Positions 41,847 through 49,787 of a DNA stretch of 64,000 nt are shown one piece after another. This stretch comes from Allobogoriella deserti (GTDB taxonomy: Bacteria; Actinomycetota; Actinomycetes; Actinomycetales; Actinomycetaceae). The DNA lies in contig NZ_JBHUEE010000001.1 of the NCBI RefSeq assembly GCF_042680605.1, positions 248,001 to 312,000 of the forward strand, read 5' to 3'. Both the position numbers and the translations under genes were made by a program. The notes under the pieces were generated by a model, which did no database searches, had not been told where the DNA came from, and saw nothing but the letters and a program-made list of their open reading frames with translations. Position 1 is the first letter of the stretch, and the number at the start of each line of letters is the position of its first letter.

Positions 41847-42301
41847 ACGAGGTCACCACGGTCGCCTTCGACCAATTGCCCACCCTGGCCGGCACGGACC
41901 TGGGGTTCACCGGGTACCGGGAGGTCACGCAGGACCAGGTCAACCTCTTCGCCGAGGCCACCGACGACCATCAGTGGATCCACGTCGATCCCGTGCGCGC
42001 CGCCGCGGGGCCTTTCGGCGGACCGATCGCCCACGGCTACCTTTCGCTCGCGCTGGTGGTGCCGTTCTTCGAGGAGCTGCTCCAGGTCGAAGGCGTCACG
42101 GCCAAGGTCAACTACGGGTTGGAGAAGGTCCGGTTCCCGGCGCCAGTGCCGGTCGGCGCCCGGATCCGGATGGGCTCGACCATCCGTGAGGTCGTCGACG
42201 TCCCCGGCGGATACCAGCTCACGATGGACAATGTGGTCGAGGTCGAGGGCGGCGCCAAGCCCGCCGTGGCCGCGACGACGCTGTTCCGTTTCTACGGCTG
42301 A
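41843..42301 (+). CDS. MaoC-family enoyl-CoA hydratase
   Basis: A 152-residue hot-dog-fold protein. The hydratase motif is seen as VNLFAEATDDHQWIHVDPVRA followed by GPFGGPIAHGYLSLAL, containing the catalytic aspartate and histidine of R-specific hydratases. Single-domain length is usual. It should add water to an unsaturated CoA thioester made by the acyl-CoA dehydrogenase encoded next, whose product the SDR could then oxidise. ATG 41843 overlaps the amidohydrolase stop (ATGA). Confidence 0.9.
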   Translation: MNEVTTVAFDQLPTLAGTDLGFTGYREVTQDQVNLFAEATDDHQWIHVDPVRAAAGPFGGPIAHGYLSLALVVPFFEELLQVEGVTAKVNYGLEKVRFPAPVPVGARIRMGSTIREVVDVPGGYQLTMDNVVEVEGGAKPAVAATTLFRFYG

Positions 42302-42341
42302 GTCTCGCCGCGCGGGCCTGGCCCGGGACGAGGAGGTGGCC

Positions 42342-43565
42342 ATGACCGCGCAGGAGCGGCTGTACGGCGACGTGGACCCGTACCGCTACGAACTGCTGCT
42401 CACCGATCCGGAGCGCGCCGCACTGCGGCGGCTGCGCGACGTGCTCGACCGGGACATCCGCCCGCTGATCGACGAGCTGTGGGACGCCGGCGAATACTCC
42501 TCGGCGGTCGTCGAGCCGCTCGCAGGGCTGCGGCTCATGGACCCCTTCACCGCGGCCGGCGAGATCTCACCCGGCTTCCGGCACCGGGCGCTCTTCGAGG
42601 GCTTCCGCACCTTCGAGCTCGCGCGCACCGACGTCTCGACAGCCGTGGCCTACAGCGGGCAGGCGATGTTGTTCCGCAACGCGGTGCTGGAAGGTGGTTC
42701 GCCGGAGCAGGTCGCCGAGCTCGACGCCGCGATGCGCAGCTTCGAATTGACCGGGGTCTTCGCCCTGACCGAACCGGACCACGGCAGCGATGTCGCCCGC
42801 GGGCTGCGCACGACGGCGCGCCGCGAGGGCGAGGAGTGGGTCATCCACGGCGCGAAGCGGTGGATCGGCGGCGCCGCCCATGCCGACGTCCTGGCCGTGA
42901 TGGCGCGCGACGAGGAGGACGATCAGGTCAAGGCGTTCCTCGTGGACCGACACGACCCGGCGGTGCAGATCGAGAAGATCCGGCGCAAGGCGGCGCTGCG
43001 GATCGTCGACAACGGCCACATCACGCTCGAAGGCGCGCGGGTACCGGAATCGCGCCGACTGCAGCGCGTCGAGTCGTTCCGGGACGTGGCCCGCATGCTG
43101 CGTTCGATGCGGAGCGGCGTGAGCTGGATGGCGTCGGGGGCGCAGGCCGGGGCGTTCCGCGCGGCGGTGCGGTATACGACGCAGCGCGAGCAGTTCGGGC
43201 GGCCGGTCGCGGGCTTCCAGCTGGTCCAGGACAAGCTAGCCACGATGTTGGGCAACCTCACGGCGTCGCTGGGGATGGCCGTGCGGTTGAGCCAGCTCGC
43301 CGACGGCGAAGAGCACACGGACGCGTGCGGCGGCGTGGGGTACACCGACGCCGACGCCGCCATGGCGAAGGCGTGGATCGCCCGTCGCACACGCGAGACG
43401 GTGGCGCTGGCCCGTGAGGTGTGCGGCGGCAACGGCATCACCCTCGACACGGAGGTCGCACGCTTCCACGCCGACGCCGAGCCGATCTACACCTTCGAGG
43501 GCACGAACGAGATCAATCAGCTCGTCGTCGGCCGCGCGATCACGGGCATCAGCGCCTTCGTGTGA
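42342..43565 (+). CDS. Acyl-CoA dehydrogenase
   Basis: A 407-residue FAD enzyme. Recognisable blocks: GVFALTEPDHGSDVARGL (flavin contacts), WVIHGAKRWIGGAAHADV, RYTTQREQFGRPVAGFQLVQ, VCGGNGITLDTEVARF with the terminal TFEGTNEINQLVVGR that contains the usual catalytic-glutamate region (FEGTNEI). This resembles glutaryl-CoA dehydrogenase-like members. Last gene of the four-gene operon; AGGAGGT lies 5 bases before ATG 42342. Substrate not known. Confidence 0.9.
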   Translation: MTAQERLYGDVDPYRYELLLTDPERAALRRLRDVLDRDIRPLIDELWDAGEYSSAVVEPLAGLRLMDPFTAAGEISPGFRHRALFEGFRTFELARTDVSTAVAYSGQAMLFRNAVLEGGSPEQVAELDAAMRSFELTGVFALTEPDHGSDVARGLRTTARREGEEWVIHGAKRWIGGAAHADVLAVMARDEEDDQVKAFLVDRHDPAVQIEKIRRKAALRIVDNGHITLEGARVPESRRLQRVESFRDVARMLRSMRSGVSWMASGAQAGAFRAAVRYTTQREQFGRPVAGFQLVQDKLATMLGNLTASLGMAVRLSQLADGEEHTDACGGVGYTDADAAMAKAWIARRTRETVALAREVCGGNGITLDTEVARFHADAEPIYTFEGTNEINQLVVGRAITGISAFV

Positions 43566-43574
43566 GGAGCGCCA

Positions 43575-44228
43575 CTAGTCGGCGACGGCAACCGCTCGCC
43601 CGATGGTCGCCGGGTTCTCCAGCGCATCCAGGACGGCCTGGGCGAGGTTTGCCCGGGAGACCGAGAAGCTGCCGCGGACGTTCCGATCCATCGAGCTGCG
43701 GTACGCCGCCGTGCGGGGGCCGTCGGTCAGTCGCGGCGGCCACATGAGTGTCCAGTCCGTCCCGGACGCGGTGATGAGTGACTCCATCGCACGCTGGTCG
43801 GCGAAAGAGTGCCGCAACACGCGCCCGAGGACCGGTTTGACCACACCCCGGACGAACCTTCCGTCACCCTCGGTGTGGAAGCCGGCGGCACTGACGGCCA
43901 CGAGGCGCCGGACGCCGGTCGCCTCCATCGCGGACAGGGCCGTGCGCGCGACGTCAGTCTGCACGCTCGTCGGGCCGGTGCCGCGTGGGCCGACCGTACA
44001 GACGACGGCGTCCGCACCGCTGACGGCGCCGGCAACGGTACGTGGGTCGGCGAGGTCCAGGACGCGAACCTCAAGGCTGCCGGGGGCATCGGTCGGGCGG
44101 GTGCCATCGAGCTCGTCCCGGGAGATCCGGCTACGGGCGACGGCGGTCACCGCGTGGCCGCGCTCAAGCGCCTGTGCGGTGATTTGACGGCCGGTCCGCC
44201 CGCTGGCACCGAAGAGGGTGAGGCGCAT
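43575..44228 (-). CDS. NAD(P)-binding SDR-like oxidoreductase
   Basis: A 217-residue NAD(P)H-binding protein of the NmrA/YwnB type: MRLTLFGASGRTGRQITAQA glycine-rich start, VVCTVGPRGTGPTSVQTDV, VSAAGFHTEGDGRFV, and a C-terminal LDALENPATIGRAVAV. Short atypical SDRs of this group reduce quinones, flavins or disulfides or act as sensors. ATG 44228 follows GGAG by 6 bases. It is divergent from a TetR gene with twin operators, so it is probably the regulated target. Convergent with the acyl-CoA dehydrogenase gene (9 bases). Confidence 0.85.
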   Translation of the reverse strand: MRLTLFGASGRTGRQITAQALERGHAVTAVARSRISRDELDGTRPTDAPGSLEVRVLDLADPRTVAGAVSGADAVVCTVGPRGTGPTSVQTDVARTALSAMEATGVRRLVAVSAAGFHTEGDGRFVRGVVKPVLGRVLRHSFADQRAMESLITASGTDWTLMWPPRLTDGPRTAAYRSSMDRNVRGSFSVSRANLAQAVLDALENPATIGRAVAVAD

Positions 44229-44261
44229 GTCTGTCTCCGTTCCGTGGCTGCCTACATCAGG

Positions 44262-44303
44262 GTGAGTGAACACTTACCACTATCGTGGTGAGTGAACACT
44301 CAC
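44262..44303. promoter_or_regulatory. Twin TetR operators
   Basis: Two 16-base palindromes, centres 26 bases apart. Site 2 (44288-44303), GTGAGTGAACACTCAC, is perfect. Site 1 (44262-44277), GTGAGTGAACACTTAC, differs by one base. They fill the space between the NAD(P)-binding protein gene (start 44228) and the TetR gene (start 44326). Such 7-2-7 dyads are typical TetR sites. Confidence 0.8.
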
Positions 44304-44325
44304 CCCGTCAACATCGGAGGGACCC

Positions 44326-44907
44326 GTGGCCGCCAGGGATCGGATCCTCGACGCCGCGGCGCAGATCATGCGCAGTGAAGGCCTCACGCACGCCACGACC
44401 AAGGAGATCGCCCGGGTGGCCGGCTGCTCCGAGGCGCTGCTGTACAAGCACTTCGCGGACAAGACCCGACTCTTCGCCGCCGTGCTGCAGGAGCGGGCGC
44501 CGGCCCTGGTCGATCTCCTCGCGTCGTTGCCCGAGCGCGCCGGCACCTCGACCGTCCGGGAGAACCTCCTCGAGGTGGTGGCCGCCGCTCGCGTGTTCTA
44601 TCTCGAGACCTTCCCGATGGCCGCCGGCCTGTTCGCGGACCGGGAGTTGCTGACCGCGCACCGGGCCCGGCTCGCCGAGATCGGTGCCGGCCCGGAACAC
44701 GTCAACGTGGCGGTGGCGGACTATCTGCGCCGGGAACGCGACCTCGGCCGGGTCCGGGCGGGGGTCGACGAGAGCGCCGCGGCCACCCTGCTGCTCGGCG
44801 CGTGCCTGCAGGAGGCGTTCCTGACGCGGTTCTGGGGCCGGGAGACCATCGACACCGATCCGGCCGCCCTCGTCGGCGCGGCGTGCGACGGCCTTCTCGT
44901 GGAGTGA
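44326..44907 (+). CDS. TetR-family transcriptional regulator
   Basis: A 193-residue repressor: DRILDAAAQIMRSEGLTHAT, helix-turn-helix TKEIARVAGCSEALLYKHFA, then a helical ligand domain with AATLLLGACLQEAFL near the end. GTG 44326 is 22 bases beyond the perfect operator. It most likely represses itself and the divergent NAD(P)-binding protein gene. The last 8 codons and stop lie in the first copy of a 25-base tandem duplication. Confidence 0.88.
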   Translation: MAARDRILDAAAQIMRSEGLTHATTKEIARVAGCSEALLYKHFADKTRLFAAVLQERAPALVDLLASLPERAGTSTVRENLLEVVAAARVFYLETFPMAAGLFADRELLTAHRARLAEIGAGPEHVNVAVADYLRRERDLGRVRAGVDESAAATLLLGACLQEAFLTRFWGRETIDTDPAALVGAACDGLLVE

Positions 44908-44939
44908 GCCCCAGGGCCTTGTCGTGGAGTGAGCCTCAG
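44890..44939. repeat. 25-base tandem duplication at the tetR/menB convergence
   Basis: 44890-44914 and 44915-44939 agree at 23 of 25 positions (both contain TCGTGGAGTGAGCC). Copy one includes the tetR stop; copy two includes the menB stop on the other strand (complement of 44936-44938). Confidence 0.8.
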
Positions 44940-45892
44940 AAGTAGTACGGGAAGCGCGACCAGTCGGGGTCCCGCCGCTCGAGGAAGGCGTCGCGGCCCT
45001 CGACGGCCTCGTCCGTCATGTAGGCGAGCCGGGTGGCCTCACCGGCGAAGACCTGCTGGCCGGCCAGTCCGTCGTCGGCCAGATTGAACGCGAACTTCAG
45101 CATCCGGATCGCCTGCGGCGACTTGGTCGCCACGGTAGCGGCGTATTCGAGGGCGAGATCCTCGAGGTCGTCGTGATCGGCGACCTCGTTGACCACACCC
45201 CACCGCTCGGCGGTCTGCGCGTCGTACTCGCGCGCCAGGAAGAAGATCTCCCGCGCGCGCTTGTCCCCGACCTGACGCGCGAGCAGGGCGGAGCCGTACC
45301 CGGCGTCGAAGGAACCGACATTGGCGTCGGTCTGCATGAACCGCGCGTGCTGGCGCGAGGCGACGGACAGGTCGCACACCACGTTGAGGCTGTGCCCGCC
45401 GCCTGCCGCCCAACCCGGGACGGCCGCGATGACCACCTTCGGTGTGGTGCGGATGAGGCGCTGGACCTCGAGGATGTGCAGGCGGCCGGCACGGGCAGGG
45501 TCGACCGCCTCCGCGTGGCCCGAACCGGCCGCATCCTCGAAGCGGTGGTACCGGTAGCCGTCCCGGCCGCGAATACGTTGGTCCCCACCTGAGCAGAACG
45601 CCCAGCCGCCGTCCTTGGGGCTGGGCCCGTTGCCGGTGAGGATGATCGCGGCGACGTCGGAGGTCATCCGGGCGTGGTCGAGCGCCCGGTAGAGCTCGTC
45701 CACGGTGTGCGGGCGGAAGGCGTTCCGGACCGACGGCCGGTCGAACGCGATCCGGACCACGGGTAGGTCGCGCTCCTCGCCGTTGCGGCGGACCCCGCGG
45801 TGGTAGGTGATGTCGGTGAAGTCGAAGCCGGCGATCTCGCGCCAGCGCATAGGGTCGAAGATCTCCGAGACACGGGCGGGCAGGCTCGTCAC
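44936..45892 (-). CDS. menB: 1,4-dihydroxy-2-naphthoyl-CoA synthase
   Basis: A 318-residue crotonase-fold enzyme that closes the naphthoate ring of o-succinylbenzoyl-CoA. Typical blocks: VSEIFDPMRWREIAGFDFTD, the acyl-CoA pocket IILTGNGPSPKDGGWAFCSG, AGGGHSLNVVCDLSVASRQH, the MenB-specific QTDANVGSFDAGYGSALLAR, and the C-terminal DPDWSRFPYYF. GTG 45892 is preferred because TAGGGT (45905-45900, minus strand) is 7 bases upstream, as in a leaderless mRNA; an alternative GTG at 45901 would overlap that element. Convergent with tetR, divergent from the toroid-protein gene. Confidence 0.95.
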   Translation of the reverse strand: MTSLPARVSEIFDPMRWREIAGFDFTDITYHRGVRRNGEERDLPVVRIAFDRPSVRNAFRPHTVDELYRALDHARMTSDVAAIILTGNGPSPKDGGWAFCSGGDQRIRGRDGYRYHRFEDAAGSGHAEAVDPARAGRLHILEVQRLIRTTPKVVIAAVPGWAAGGGHSLNVVCDLSVASRQHARFMQTDANVGSFDAGYGSALLARQVGDKRAREIFFLAREYDAQTAERWGVVNEVADHDDLEDLALEYAATVATKSPQAIRMLKFAFNLADDGLAGQQVFAGEATRLAYMTDEAVEGRDAFLERRDPDWSRFPYYF

Positions 45893-45899
45893 GTCCGTC

Positions 45900-45952
45900 A
45901 CCCTACGTCCCGCCCGCCCGGGGTACCGCCGACCCCCGCACCGCTCTACGAT
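45900..45952. promoter_or_regulatory. Divergent leaderless promoters of menB and the toroid-protein gene
   Basis: TAGGGT on the minus strand (45900-45905) lies 7 bases before the menB GTG. TACGAT on the plus strand (45947-45952) lies 7 bases before the ATG at 45960. Neither gene shows a ribosome site. Confidence 0.55.
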
Positions 45953-45959
45953 CGCCGAC

Positions 45960-46937
45960 ATGACCGGCGAGGTCATCGACTGGTTGCTCGACTCCGACCC
46001 GGCGTTGCGCTGGCAGGTCGAGCGCGACCTCGCGGGCGCACCGGAGGCCGTGTGGGCCGCGACGAGGGCGTCGGTGGTGTCCGAGGGATTCGGCGCCCGC
46101 CTGATCTCCCACCAGGATCCGGACGGACAGTGGGCCGGCGGGGCGTTCTTCCCGGCCGGCTTCGACTTCTCCCGGGTCCCGCACGAGGGACAACCCTGGA
46201 CGGCCACCACCTGGTCCCTGAACGCCCTGCGCGAATGGGGAGCGGACTCGCACGCGCTCGCCGGAACCGCCGAAAAGCTCGCGCGGAACGCGCGATGGGA
46301 GTACGACGACAGACCGTACTGGAACGGCGAGGTCGACTGCTGCATCAACTCCTGGACCCTGTCCAACGGGCTGTGGCTGGGCGCCGACGTCGACGCCCTC
46401 GCCACCTGGTTCCCGGAACACCAGCAGGCCGACGGCGGGTGGAACTGCGAGTGGGTCGAGGGGGCGACACGCTCGTCGTTCCACTCGACGCTGAACGCAC
46501 TCAAGGGCCTGCTGGACCACGAACGCGCGAGGAACGAGACCGGCCGCGTCCGCGGGGCGCGCCGCCGCGGTGAGGAGTATCTGCTCCGGCGCCGGCTGAG
46601 CCGCAGACTCTCCACGGGCGAGATCGTCGGGCCGTGGGTGGCACACCTCGCGTACCCGTTCTTCTGGCGGTACAGCGTGCTGAACGCGGCCGACTACTTC
46701 CGTGCGGCGTCGATCCACGACGGCGCCGCGCCCGACCCGCGCCTCGGCCCGGCGATCGAGCTCATCAGGAACGCCCGGCAACCGGACGGCACTTGGCTCC
46801 AGGCCGGTCGGCCAGCGGGGGAGGTGTGGTTCGAGGTCGACGCTCCCGCCGGCGAACCCTCCCGATGGGTCACGTTCTACGCCCTGCGCGTGCTCCGCTG
46901 GTGGGAGGTAGAACACCGGGACGAGCCGGCCGCGTGA
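45960..46937 (+). CDS. Alpha/alpha-toroid (squalene cyclase/prenyltransferase-fold) protein of unknown role
   Basis: A 325-residue soluble protein with repeats of the terpenoid cyclase/prenyltransferase kind: QDPDGQWAGGAFFPAGFDF, TTWSLNALREWG, EHQQADGGWNCEWVEGATRS, STLNALKGLL and QPDGTWLQAGRPAGEVWFEV with WVTFYALRVLRWW. The DGxW/W motifs resemble QW repeats, but the DxDD acid motif of squalene-hopene cyclase is not present, and no signal or membrane segment is seen. It lies between menB and menC, 32 bases before the latter; a function in quinone or isoprenoid chemistry is only inferred. Leaderless ATG (TACGAT upstream). Confidence 0.75.
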   Translation: MTGEVIDWLLDSDPALRWQVERDLAGAPEAVWAATRASVVSEGFGARLISHQDPDGQWAGGAFFPAGFDFSRVPHEGQPWTATTWSLNALREWGADSHALAGTAEKLARNARWEYDDRPYWNGEVDCCINSWTLSNGLWLGADVDALATWFPEHQQADGGWNCEWVEGATRSSFHSTLNALKGLLDHERARNETGRVRGARRRGEEYLLRRRLSRRLSTGEIVGPWVAHLAYPFFWRYSVLNAADYFRAASIHDGAAPDPRLGPAIELIRNARQPDGTWLQAGRPAGEVWFEVDAPAGEPSRWVTFYALRVLRWWEVEHRDEPAA

Positions 46938-46969
46938 GGGCTGCGAGGCCGCCGCCTATCCTGACCTCC

Positions 46970-47944
46970 ATGCCTGCCGCCCTGCCCGAGGTCCGCGCGA
47001 CCTACGCGATCGGCCTGCGGACCCGGTTCCGGCGGATCACCACGCGCGAGGGCGTCCTCGTCCGCGGTGACGCCGGCTGGGGAGAGGTCTCCCCGTTCTG
47101 GGACTACGACGACGCCGAATCCGCCTCGTGGTTGCGGGCGGGACTGGAGGCCGCGGAGCACGGGTGGCCGGAACCGGTCCGCGACCGCATCCCCGTCAAC
47201 GTCACCGTGCCCGCCGTGGGCCCCGACGACGCCCACGCCACGGTCACGCGCTCGGGCGGCTGCACCACCGCCAAGGTCAAGGTCGCCGAGCCCGGCCAGA
47301 GCCTCGCGGACGAACAGGCGCGCCTCGAGGCCGTCCGCGACGCCCTCGGTCCGCACGGTGCCGTCCGCATCGACGCCAACGCCGCCTGGGACCTCGAGAC
47401 CGCGCTCGACCGGCTCGCTCACCTGGACCGGGCCGCCGGGGGACTGGAGTACGCCGAGCAACCGTGCGCCGACGTCGCCGACCTGGCCGCGCTCCGGCGT
47501 CGCACCGGCGTCCCCATCGCCGCCGACGAGTCCGTCCGCCGCGCCGACGACCCGCTCGCCGTCCGCCGTGCCGAGGCCGCGGACGTCGTCGTGCTCAAGG
47601 TCCAGCCGCTCGGGGGCGTGCGTGCGTGCCTGCGCCTCGCCGCGGACATCGGCCTCCCGGTCGTGGTCAGCTCCGCCCTCGAGACCTCGGTCGGGATCGC
47701 CGCCGGCGTCGCCCTTGCCGCCGCCCTGCCCGAGCTGCCGCACGCCTGCGGCCTGGCCACCGTGGACCTGCTCACGCGCGATGCCGTTCCCGAGCCGTTG
47801 CTGCCCCGCGACGGCGCCTTGCCGGTGCGCAGGCCGGAACCGACCGACGCCGACCTGACCGCCGTCGCGGCCGGCGACGACGTCGCCGAGCGCTGGTCGC
47901 GCCGGCTCGCCGGCATGGGCGCACATCTGGCGGCGACCCGGTGA
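46970..47944 (+). CDS. menC: o-Succinylbenzoate synthase
   Basis: A 324-residue enolase-superfamily enzyme dehydrating SHCHC to o-succinylbenzoate. Short actinobacterial form: GEVSPFWDYDDAESASWLRA, catalytic lysine in TTAKVKVAEPG, metal ligands in RIDANAAWDLE, LEYAEQPC and IAADESVRRADDP, and second lysine in VVLKVQPLGG. Length matches MenC of M. tuberculosis rather than the E. coli type. ATG 46970 lies 7 bases after TATCCT, so leaderless. The stop overlaps the menD GTG. Confidence 0.94.
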   Translation: MPAALPEVRATYAIGLRTRFRRITTREGVLVRGDAGWGEVSPFWDYDDAESASWLRAGLEAAEHGWPEPVRDRIPVNVTVPAVGPDDAHATVTRSGGCTTAKVKVAEPGQSLADEQARLEAVRDALGPHGAVRIDANAAWDLETALDRLAHLDRAAGGLEYAEQPCADVADLAALRRRTGVPIAADESVRRADDPLAVRRAEAADVVVLKVQPLGGVRACLRLAADIGLPVVVSSALETSVGIAAGVALAAALPELPHACGLATVDLLTRDAVPEPLLPRDGALPVRRPEPTDADLTAVAAGDDVAERWSRRLAGMGAHLAATR

Positions 47945-49626
47945 CCGCCGCATCCGGGAGCGGGCACGCCGCCGCACAGCCGCTCGATGCCACCGGCACC
48001 GCGCGGGCCCTGGTCACCGCCCTGGTCGCCGGAGGAGTGCGGGAGGTGGTCCTCGCCCCCGGGTCCCGCAGCGCCCCGTTCGCGTACGCGCTGCACGAGG
48101 CCGAGCAGGCCGGATGGCTGCGGCTGTACGTCCGCCTGGACGAGCGCGGCGCCGGTTTCCTGGCGCTCGGGATCGCACGCGCCACCGGTGCTCCGGTCGC
48201 CGTCGTGACCACGTCGGGAACGGCGGTCGCCAACCTCCATCCTGCGGTGCTCGAGGCCGCGCACGCCGGCGTCCCGCTCCTCGCCCTGACCGCGGACCGG
48301 CCGCACGAGATGCGCGGCACCGGCGCGAACCAGACCACCGACCAGGTCGGCCTCTTCGGTGACGCTGTGCGGTACGCCGTCGACCTGCCGGCCGCCCCGC
48401 AGGCCGGACCGGGCCTGACCCAAGTCGTCACCCGGGCCCTCGCGGCGGCCTGCGGCAGCCGGAGCCGGGATCCGGGCCCGGTCCACCTCAACGTGGGCCT
48501 GCGTGATCCGCTCGCACCCCACGACCCCTGGCAGCCGGGCGCTCCGCCGGCCCGCCGGGCCGTCGTCGACGCCCCGGCGGCGCTGCCGCCGACACCGCTG
48601 CGGCCGGGACCGCGCACCGTGGTCGTCGCCGGGGACGGGGCGGGCCCGGCCGCCCGGGCCCTCGCCGAGCAGGCGGGCTGGCCGCTGCTCGCCGAGCCCA
48701 CCTCGGGCGCACGCACCGGACCGGCCGCGATCGGTCCCTACCGTGCGCTGCTCGACCACCCGGAACTGGGCGGTGCAGTCGAACGCGTCGTCGTCATGGG
48801 CCATCCGACCCTGTCCCGGCCGGTCAGCGCCCTGCTCGCGCGGCCGGACCTCGAGGTCGTCGTCGTCTCACCGGGCGGCATCTGGACCGATGTGGCCGGT
48901 ACGGCCGATCGCGTCGTCGGCGCCGTCACCCTCGAGGGCACGCCGGAGGACCCCGCCTGGCTCGACCGGTGGCGCCTCGCGGCAGCGGCCGCGTCCACCG
49001 TGCTCGACCAGCACGCCGACACCGCGTTCGACGGGCTCACGGTCGCCCGGGAGGTGTGGCGCGCCGGCGGCGTCGGGGCGCTCGTCGTCGGCTCGTCCAA
49101 CCCGGTCCGCGACCTCGACCTCGTCGCGCCACCGGCCACGGACCCCGCACCCGCCCTCGCCAACCGCGGACTCGCCGGCATCGACGGCACCGTGGCCACC
49201 GCCACCGGCGTGGCGCTCGGCCTCGGCCTGCCCGTGCGCGCGCTGCTTGGGGACCTGACGTTCCTGCACGACGCCGGCTCGCTCGCGCGCGGAAGCCTCG
49301 AACGCGACGTCGACCTCCAGCTCGTGGTCGTCGACGACGGCGGCGGTGCCATCTTTGCCACGCTCGAGCACGGCGCACCGCAGCACGCCCCGGCCTTCGA
49401 ACGCGTCTTCGCCACGCCCCAGGACGTCGATCTCGCCCGCCTCGCCGGCGCCTACGGGGCGAACCACACCCCGGTGACGACGGCGGAGCAGCTCACCGAG
49501 GTGCTCGCCGCCCCCGTGCGAGGGCGCTCCGTGGTCACCGTGCCGGTCGACCGGACGCACCTGCGCCGCACCCGTCACGGCCTCGCCGAGGACATCGCCC
49601 GCGCCGTGCACGCGGCCCTGACCTGA
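47941..49626 (+). CDS. menD: SEPHCHC synthase
   Basis: A 561-residue thiamine diphosphate enzyme making SEPHCHC from isochorismate and 2-oxoglutarate. N-terminal pyrimidine-binding part: VLAPGSRSAPFAYAL, LDERGAGFLALGIARATG, TTSGTAVANLHPAVLEA, ADRPHEMRGTGANQTTDQ. C-terminal diphosphate part: NRGLAGIDGTVATATGVALG, GDLTFLHDAGSL, VVDDGGGAIFATLEHG. GTG 47941 overlaps the menC stop, so the two are translationally coupled. Confidence 0.96.
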   Translation: MTAASGSGHAAAQPLDATGTARALVTALVAGGVREVVLAPGSRSAPFAYALHEAEQAGWLRLYVRLDERGAGFLALGIARATGAPVAVVTTSGTAVANLHPAVLEAAHAGVPLLALTADRPHEMRGTGANQTTDQVGLFGDAVRYAVDLPAAPQAGPGLTQVVTRALAAACGSRSRDPGPVHLNVGLRDPLAPHDPWQPGAPPARRAVVDAPAALPPTPLRPGPRTVVVAGDGAGPAARALAEQAGWPLLAEPTSGARTGPAAIGPYRALLDHPELGGAVERVVVMGHPTLSRPVSALLARPDLEVVVVSPGGIWTDVAGTADRVVGAVTLEGTPEDPAWLDRWRLAAAAASTVLDQHADTAFDGLTVAREVWRAGGVGALVVGSSNPVRDLDLVAPPATDPAPALANRGLAGIDGTVATATGVALGLGLPVRALLGDLTFLHDAGSLARGSLERDVDLQLVVVDDGGGAIFATLEHGAPQHAPAFERVFATPQDVDLARLAGAYGANHTPVTTAEQLTEVLAAPVRGRSVVTVPVDRTHLRRTRHGLAEDIARAVHAALT

Positions 49627-49737
49627 GCGCCCGGTCGCACGGCCCGGACAGGACGGGCGGACCGGACAGGACGAGCGGCCCGACGTGCGGGTGCGTCCAG
49701 GCAATGCCCAGCTTCCCGTGAGGCGTACCCCAGGTCG

Positions 49738-49760
49738 GTGATGTTCCCTGCATTCATCAC
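49738..49760. promoter_or_regulatory. Inverted repeat upstream of the HtrA-like gene
   Basis: GTGATG (49738-49743) and CATCAC (49755-49760) are separated by 11 bases, 28 bases before the ATG at 49788. It could be an operator. The pairing is short, so this is a weak call. Confidence 0.3.
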
Positions 49761-49787
49761 GAGGACAGAACCACGAAGGAGTCAGCG

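Noticed and set aside
45893..46615. Long N-terminal extension of menB
   Set aside because: It runs antisense through the toroid-protein gene, and the MenB family begins at the chosen start.
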